Origin: Sediminibacterium sp.
GTDB lineage: Bacteria; Bacteroidota; Bacteroidia; Chitinophagales; Chitinophagaceae
Reading direction: 5' to 3'
Assembly (NCBI GenBank): GCA_028288645.1
Contig: JAQBNJ010000311.1
Span: forward strand, 1-8,781
Length of the DNA: 8,781 nucleotides
Shown here: positions 5,934 to 8,781 of the stretch, piece by piece
Position numbering within the stretch: the first letter of the stretch is position 1
Layout of the letters: each line of letters opens with the position of its first letter
Program-made: the position numbers and the translations under genes
Notes under the pieces: generated by a model
What the model saw: only the letters and a program-made list of their open reading frames with translations
Told to the model about the DNA's origin: nothing
The model's database searches: none

Positions 5934-8024
5934 ATGTCTGTAATTCAACGTATTCGTGACAAAGGTGCATGGATCATCTTCGGTATCATTGCTTTGGCAT
6001 TGATAGCTTTTATTCTCCAGGATGGGGTTAGACGTGGCGGAAGCACTTTTTCCAATACCAGTACCATCGGTAAAGTGAACGGCGAAAAAATAGAGCGTGG
6101 CGATTTCCAGGATAAACTGGCTGCCCTTGAAGCGCAATATGGCCAGCAGGGCGCACAACGCGATCAACTGATCGGTTCGCTCTGGAACCAGGAAGTAGAA
6201 AGACTGGTTTTGGAAAATGAATATAAAAAGCTCGGTCTCCAGGTTTCTTCCAAAGAACTTACAGATATCCTGTTTAACGAAAACTCTCCATTGCGCCAGC
6301 AATTCACAGATCCTAAAACGGGTGTGTTTATGGTTGACAATGCAAAACAGGCTCTTGCCCAGCTGAAAAAAAGCAAGAATGCAGAACAGATCAAGGCTGT
6401 TAATAACCAGCTGATCGTTCCGGCTATTGCCCAGAGCTTACGCAACAAGTACCAGAACATATTAATGCAGGCTGCTTATGTACCCAAATGGTTTATCGAA
6501 AAACAAATGGCAGATAATAATGCGATCGCATCTGTGTCGTACGTATACGTGCCCTATGCTTCGGTAAGCGATAGCGCCCTGAAAGTGAGCGATGAAGAGA
6601 TCAGTGCCTACGTGAGCAAACACAGTAAACAATATAGCAAAACAGATGAAACAAGGAATATCTCTTTTGTAACATTCAGCGGAGCGCCGGTAGCGGCTGA
6701 TTCTGCCAATGCACTGAACCTGGTATTGGGCCTGAAAAATGATTTTGCCGCGGCCACGGATATGGAAGCTTTCCTTAACAGGGAGAAATCAGAATTGCCT
6801 TATTACAATAGCTATTTCAGCAAGGCAAAAATGCAGCAGGTGAATAAAGACTCTTTAACACGCATGGCAGTTGGCAGTGTGTATGGACCTTATGTGGATG
6901 GATCGAATTTCGTTTTGGCTAAAATGATCGGCACCAAACAATGGCCCGATAGTGCAAAGGTCCGTCATATTCTTGTTGGTACCATGGATCCAAGAAGTGG
7001 CCAGATGATCAGGGAAGACAGCACGGCTAAAAAACTGATCGACAGTATTGAAAATGCTATCAAAGGCGGCGCAAGCTTTGACGCTATGGTTGCAAAATAT
7101 TCTGACGACCAGGGCAGTAAAGACAAAGGCGGTGTATATGATTATTTTGAGCAGGGAAAAATGATGTTGCCCTTCAATGATTTTGCATTTGATAAGTCTA
7201 TCGGTTCAAAAGGTGTTGTAAAAACAGATTTTGGTTACCATTATATGGAAGTGCTGGGACAAAAGAACCCGACTCCTGTATATAAAATAGCCTATCTCGC
7301 CAAACCGATCATTGCAAGTAATGAAACGCTTGAATCTGCAAGAACCGCTGCGGCGCAGTTTGCTGTATCTGGCAAGGATGCAAAAAAATTCAATGCCACG
7401 GCCCTGAGTTCACATGTTCCGGTTTTGAGTGCGAACGATATTAAAGAAAATGATTTCAGCGTAATGGGCATCGGCCAAAACCGCCAGTTGGTTCGTTGGG
7501 TATATGACCATAGCGCCGGCGACGTATCGGATCCATTAGAAATGGGCGACAATTATATCGTTGCCATGGTTTCCGCTGTAAACAAAGCCGGTTTGATGTC
7601 TGCTGCAGAAGCAAGGCCAACCGTTGAATCAATTGTTCGTAACGAGAAAAAAGCGAAACAGATCATTGAAACCAAGTTCAAAGGCAATACCCTGGAAGCT
7701 TATGCAAGCAGCACCGGAACTGCGGTATTGCGTGCAGACAGCCTCGCTTTCTCAGCTCCGTTTATTGCCGGTGTTGGCGCCGAGCCAAAAGTTGTAGGTG
7801 CTGCATTTAATAAAGCATTGGCGGGCAAAGCCAGCGCACCGATTGAAGGTTCTACCGGCGTTTTCGCTGTTAAAGTAGAATCAAACGGGGCAAAGCCAGG
7901 TACCGGTGATGTTGCTTCGGTAAAACAGGGATTATTGCAAACAGCAAAAATGTCTTCTTACCGTGGTTTGGAGGCTTTGAAAAAGGCAGCGAATATTAAG
8001 GATTATAGGGCTAAGTTCTTTTAG
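5934..8024 (+). CDS. ppiD: Membrane-anchored peptidyl-prolyl cis-trans isomerase, PpiD/SurA-like
   Basis: A 696-residue periplasmic folding factor anchored by one N-terminal helix (IIFGIIALALIAFIL, about 14-28) after a short basic cytosolic start. A SurA_N-like chaperone region follows (about 43-190; IGKVNGEKIERGDFQDKL is the usual entry). A helical/beta insert spans about 200-335. The parvulin (PPIC) domain covers about 340-443: VRHILVG with His345, GASFDAMVAKYSDD, GGVYDYFEQGKM, FNDFAF, and TDFGYHYMEV with His436. The two conserved parvulin histidines are present, so isomerase activity is plausible. A roughly 250-residue C-terminal region follows. It is longer than E. coli PpiD (623) but fits Bacteroidota homologues, which help fold exported and outer-membrane proteins. 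It has its own promoter, an A-rich start region without a Shine-Dalgarno, and a terminator right after the stop. Confidence 0.92.
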   Translation: MSVIQRIRDKGAWIIFGIIALALIAFILQDGVRRGGSTFSNTSTIGKVNGEKIERGDFQDKLAALEAQYGQQGAQRDQLIGSLWNQEVERLVLENEYKKLGLQVSSKELTDILFNENSPLRQQFTDPKTGVFMVDNAKQALAQLKKSKNAEQIKAVNNQLIVPAIAQSLRNKYQNILMQAAYVPKWFIEKQMADNNAIASVSYVYVPYASVSDSALKVSDEEISAYVSKHSKQYSKTDETRNISFVTFSGAPVAADSANALNLVLGLKNDFAAATDMEAFLNREKSELPYYNSYFSKAKMQQVNKDSLTRMAVGSVYGPYVDGSNFVLAKMIGTKQWPDSAKVRHILVGTMDPRSGQMIREDSTAKKLIDSIENAIKGGASFDAMVAKYSDDQGSKDKGGVYDYFEQGKMMLPFNDFAFDKSIGSKGVVKTDFGYHYMEVLGQKNPTPVYKIAYLAKPIIASNETLESARTAAAQFAVSGKDAKKFNATALSSHVPVLSANDIKENDFSVMGIGQNRQLVRWVYDHSAGDVSDPLEMGDNYIVAMVSAVNKAGLMSAAEARPTVESIVRNEKKAKQIIETKFKGNTLEAYASSTGTAVLRADSLAFSAPFIAGVGAEPKVVGAAFNKALAGKASAPIEGSTGVFAVKVESNGAKPGTGDVASVKQGLLQTAKMSSYRGLEALKKAANIKDYRAKFF

Positions 8025-8045
8025 TCTTTGTTGATATTTTGAAAG

Positions 8046-8075
8046 AGCCGCCTCCGCTGTGAGGCGGCTTTTTTT
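8046..8075 (+). terminator. Rho-independent terminator of ppiD
   Basis: AGCCGCCTC (8046-8054) pairs perfectly with GAGGCGGCT (8061-8069) around a 6-base loop and is followed by a T-run to 8075. An A-rich 5' flank lengthens the stem. It begins 22 bases after the ppiD stop. Confidence 0.92.
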
Positions 8076-8103
8076 GTGTGAACCACCCCGCCATTTGCAA
8101 GCC

Positions 8104-8241
8104 TTACTTATGCGGGATAAAAAGCTGGAACGCAAAGGCCGCCAGGAACCGCCAGGAACGCAAGGAAATTCAGGACCTCTTTGCGTTCTTTGCGAAACCC
8201 TTGCGCACCTTGCGTTCCAGCTTTTTATCCCGCATAAGTAA
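8104..8241. repeat. Intergenic palindromic element, perfect 32-bp arms
   Basis: The arms 8104-8135 and 8210-8241 are exact inverted copies of 32 bases (core GCGGGATAAAAAGCTGGAAC). The 74-base interior holds a tandem CGCCAGGAAC (8140-8149, 8150-8159), a nested inverted pair AACGCAA (8157-8163) / TTGCGTT (8181-8187), and TTGCG at 8181, 8190, 8201 and 8210, about every 9-11 bases. No transposase or credible frame is present. TTGCGTT-rich palindromes are familiar as dispersed Bacteroidota repeats. It fills most of the gap between the ppiD terminator and the DUF2480 gene. Confidence 0.9.
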
Positions 8242-8293
8242 ACCCCGATCCCCGTATTTACGCATACCGAAAATGTATAAAGGCAGATAATTG

Positions 8294-8301
8294 TATTTTT
8301 G
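8294..8301 (+). promoter_or_regulatory. Putative -7 element very close to the DUF2480 start
   Basis: TATTTTTG matches TAnnTTTG and is identical to the ppiD -7 box. It ends only 4 bases before the ATG at 8306, so a transcript made from it would start at or just after the ATG (leaderless or nearly so). No good TTG lies 17-20 bases upstream, which weakens the call. Confidence 0.45.
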
Positions 8302-8305
8302 CGCC

Positions 8306-8781
8306 ATGAGCGAAGCACTCGTAAACAAAGTAGCCGAAAGCGGGTTGATCAGTTTTGATCTGGAGGAGTATTATCCAAAGGGCCCCATCAAAATATTTGA
8401 TCTGAAGGAATACCTGTTCATGGGATTGATCCTGAAAGAAAAAGATTTCCGCGCCGCACTCCAAACCACCGATTGGGATGTTTATAAAGATGCGCATGTG
8501 GCCATCACCTGTTCTGCAGATGCCATCATTCCGATGTGGGCCTATATGCTGGTGGCCAGCTACCTGCAGCCTTTAGCCAAAGATGTAGTATTTGGTGATG
8601 AACAGAAACTAATCAGCACCGTATTGCTAAAAAATCTTGATGCAGTAAAAGGAGAGGAGTACACAGACAAACGCGTTGTAGTAAAAGGCTGCGGCGATGT
8701 GTCTATTCCCGAAACAGCCTATGTGGAGATCACCAATAAGCTCAGGCCATTTGTAAAGAGTATTATGTATGGAGAACCATG
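8306..8781 (+). CDS. DUF2480 family protein (3' end cut by window edge)
   Basis: The ATG at 8306 opens a frame of 158 codons that runs off the window. It reads MSEALVNKVAESGLISFDLE, then YYPKGPIKIFDLKEYLFMGLILKEKDFR, DWDVYKDAHVAITCSADAIIPMWAYMLVASYLQP, NLDAVKGEEYTDKRVVVKGCGDVSIPETAYVEITNKLRPFVKSIMYGEP. This is the DUF2480 pattern, a conserved Bacteroidota protein of about 165-172 residues with no known function. The last two bases (TG) fit the Cys that usually follows GEP, so only about ten residues should be missing. It is soluble, with no signal peptide. The conserved CSADAIIPMWAY and KGCGD segments carry Cys residues, but no enzyme activity is known. It follows ppiD on the same strand, separated by a terminator and a repeat, so it is probably transcribed independently. 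Confidence 0.88.
   Translation, partial: MSEALVNKVAESGLISFDLEEYYPKGPIKIFDLKEYLFMGLILKEKDFRAALQTTDWDVYKDAHVAITCSADAIIPMWAYMLVASYLQPLAKDVVFGDEQKLISTVLLKNLDAVKGEEYTDKRVVVKGCGDVSIPETAYVEITNKLRPFVKSIMYGEP

Noticed and set aside
5743..5943. 66-codon plus-strand frame before ppiD
   Set aside because: It starts in the loop of the 40-bp inverted repeat, runs through one arm and the ppiD promoter, and has no protein-like features.
5916..6302. 128-codon minus-strand frame over the start of ppiD
   Set aside because: Antisense shadow of a well-supported gene; no recognisable domain.
8140..8214. CRISPR-like short repeats (CGCCAGGAAC, TTGCG)
   Set aside because: Units are 5-10 bases with no spacers of uniform length; they are internal parts of the palindromic element.
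8059..8290. Two overlapping short plus-strand frames (60 and 70 codons) and a minus-strand frame over the same bases
   Set aside because: They are translations of the 32-bp-arm palindrome and the terminator; open only because of the repeat's composition.

Overview
The window looks like a piece of a Bacteroidota chromosome, most likely Chitinophagaceae or a close relative. The evidence is moderate GC, A-rich translation starts without Shine-Dalgarno sequences, TAnnTTTG-type promoter elements, proteins of Bacteroidota type (DUF2480, a DUF7674-like protein, a roughly 700-residue PpiD-like isomerase, a Bacteroidota-style NadA) and several palindromic intergenic repeats of the kind common in that phylum. 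The placement rests on recognition by eye, not on a search.

Layout. Positions 1-5238 hold only minus-strand genes. From the left edge these are the 5' end of an exported protein, a DinB-like protein, a possible 50-residue peptide, a membrane-anchored alpha/beta hydrolase, a DUF1330-like protein, a VOC-family protein, an exported Cys-rich small protein, a DUF7674-like protein and nadA (quinolinate synthase). Positions 5934-8781 hold only plus-strand genes: a PpiD-like membrane-anchored peptidyl-prolyl isomerase with a clear terminator, then a DUF2480 protein cut by the right edge.

The most interesting part is the 695-base divergent gap between nadA and ppiD (5239-5933). It carries six 9-mers one mismatch from the DnaA box TTATCCACA, plus weaker ones. 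On the minus strand one box is followed in order by a CCCC cluster, four DnaA-trio triplets (TAA TAG TAG TAG) and a very AT-rich stretch. That is the order of a bacterial origin unwinding element, and all annotated genes point away from it. I read it as a candidate chromosomal origin (oriC).

Three intergenic gaps each carry a different long inverted repeat: 22-bp arms at 904-1051, 40-bp arms at 5676-5803 (inside the candidate origin) and perfect 32-bp arms at 8104-8241. They look like dispersed palindromic or MITE-like elements without coding capacity. The VOC, DUF1330 and hydrolase genes are closely spaced and may be co-transcribed, as may nadA and the DUF7674-like gene.
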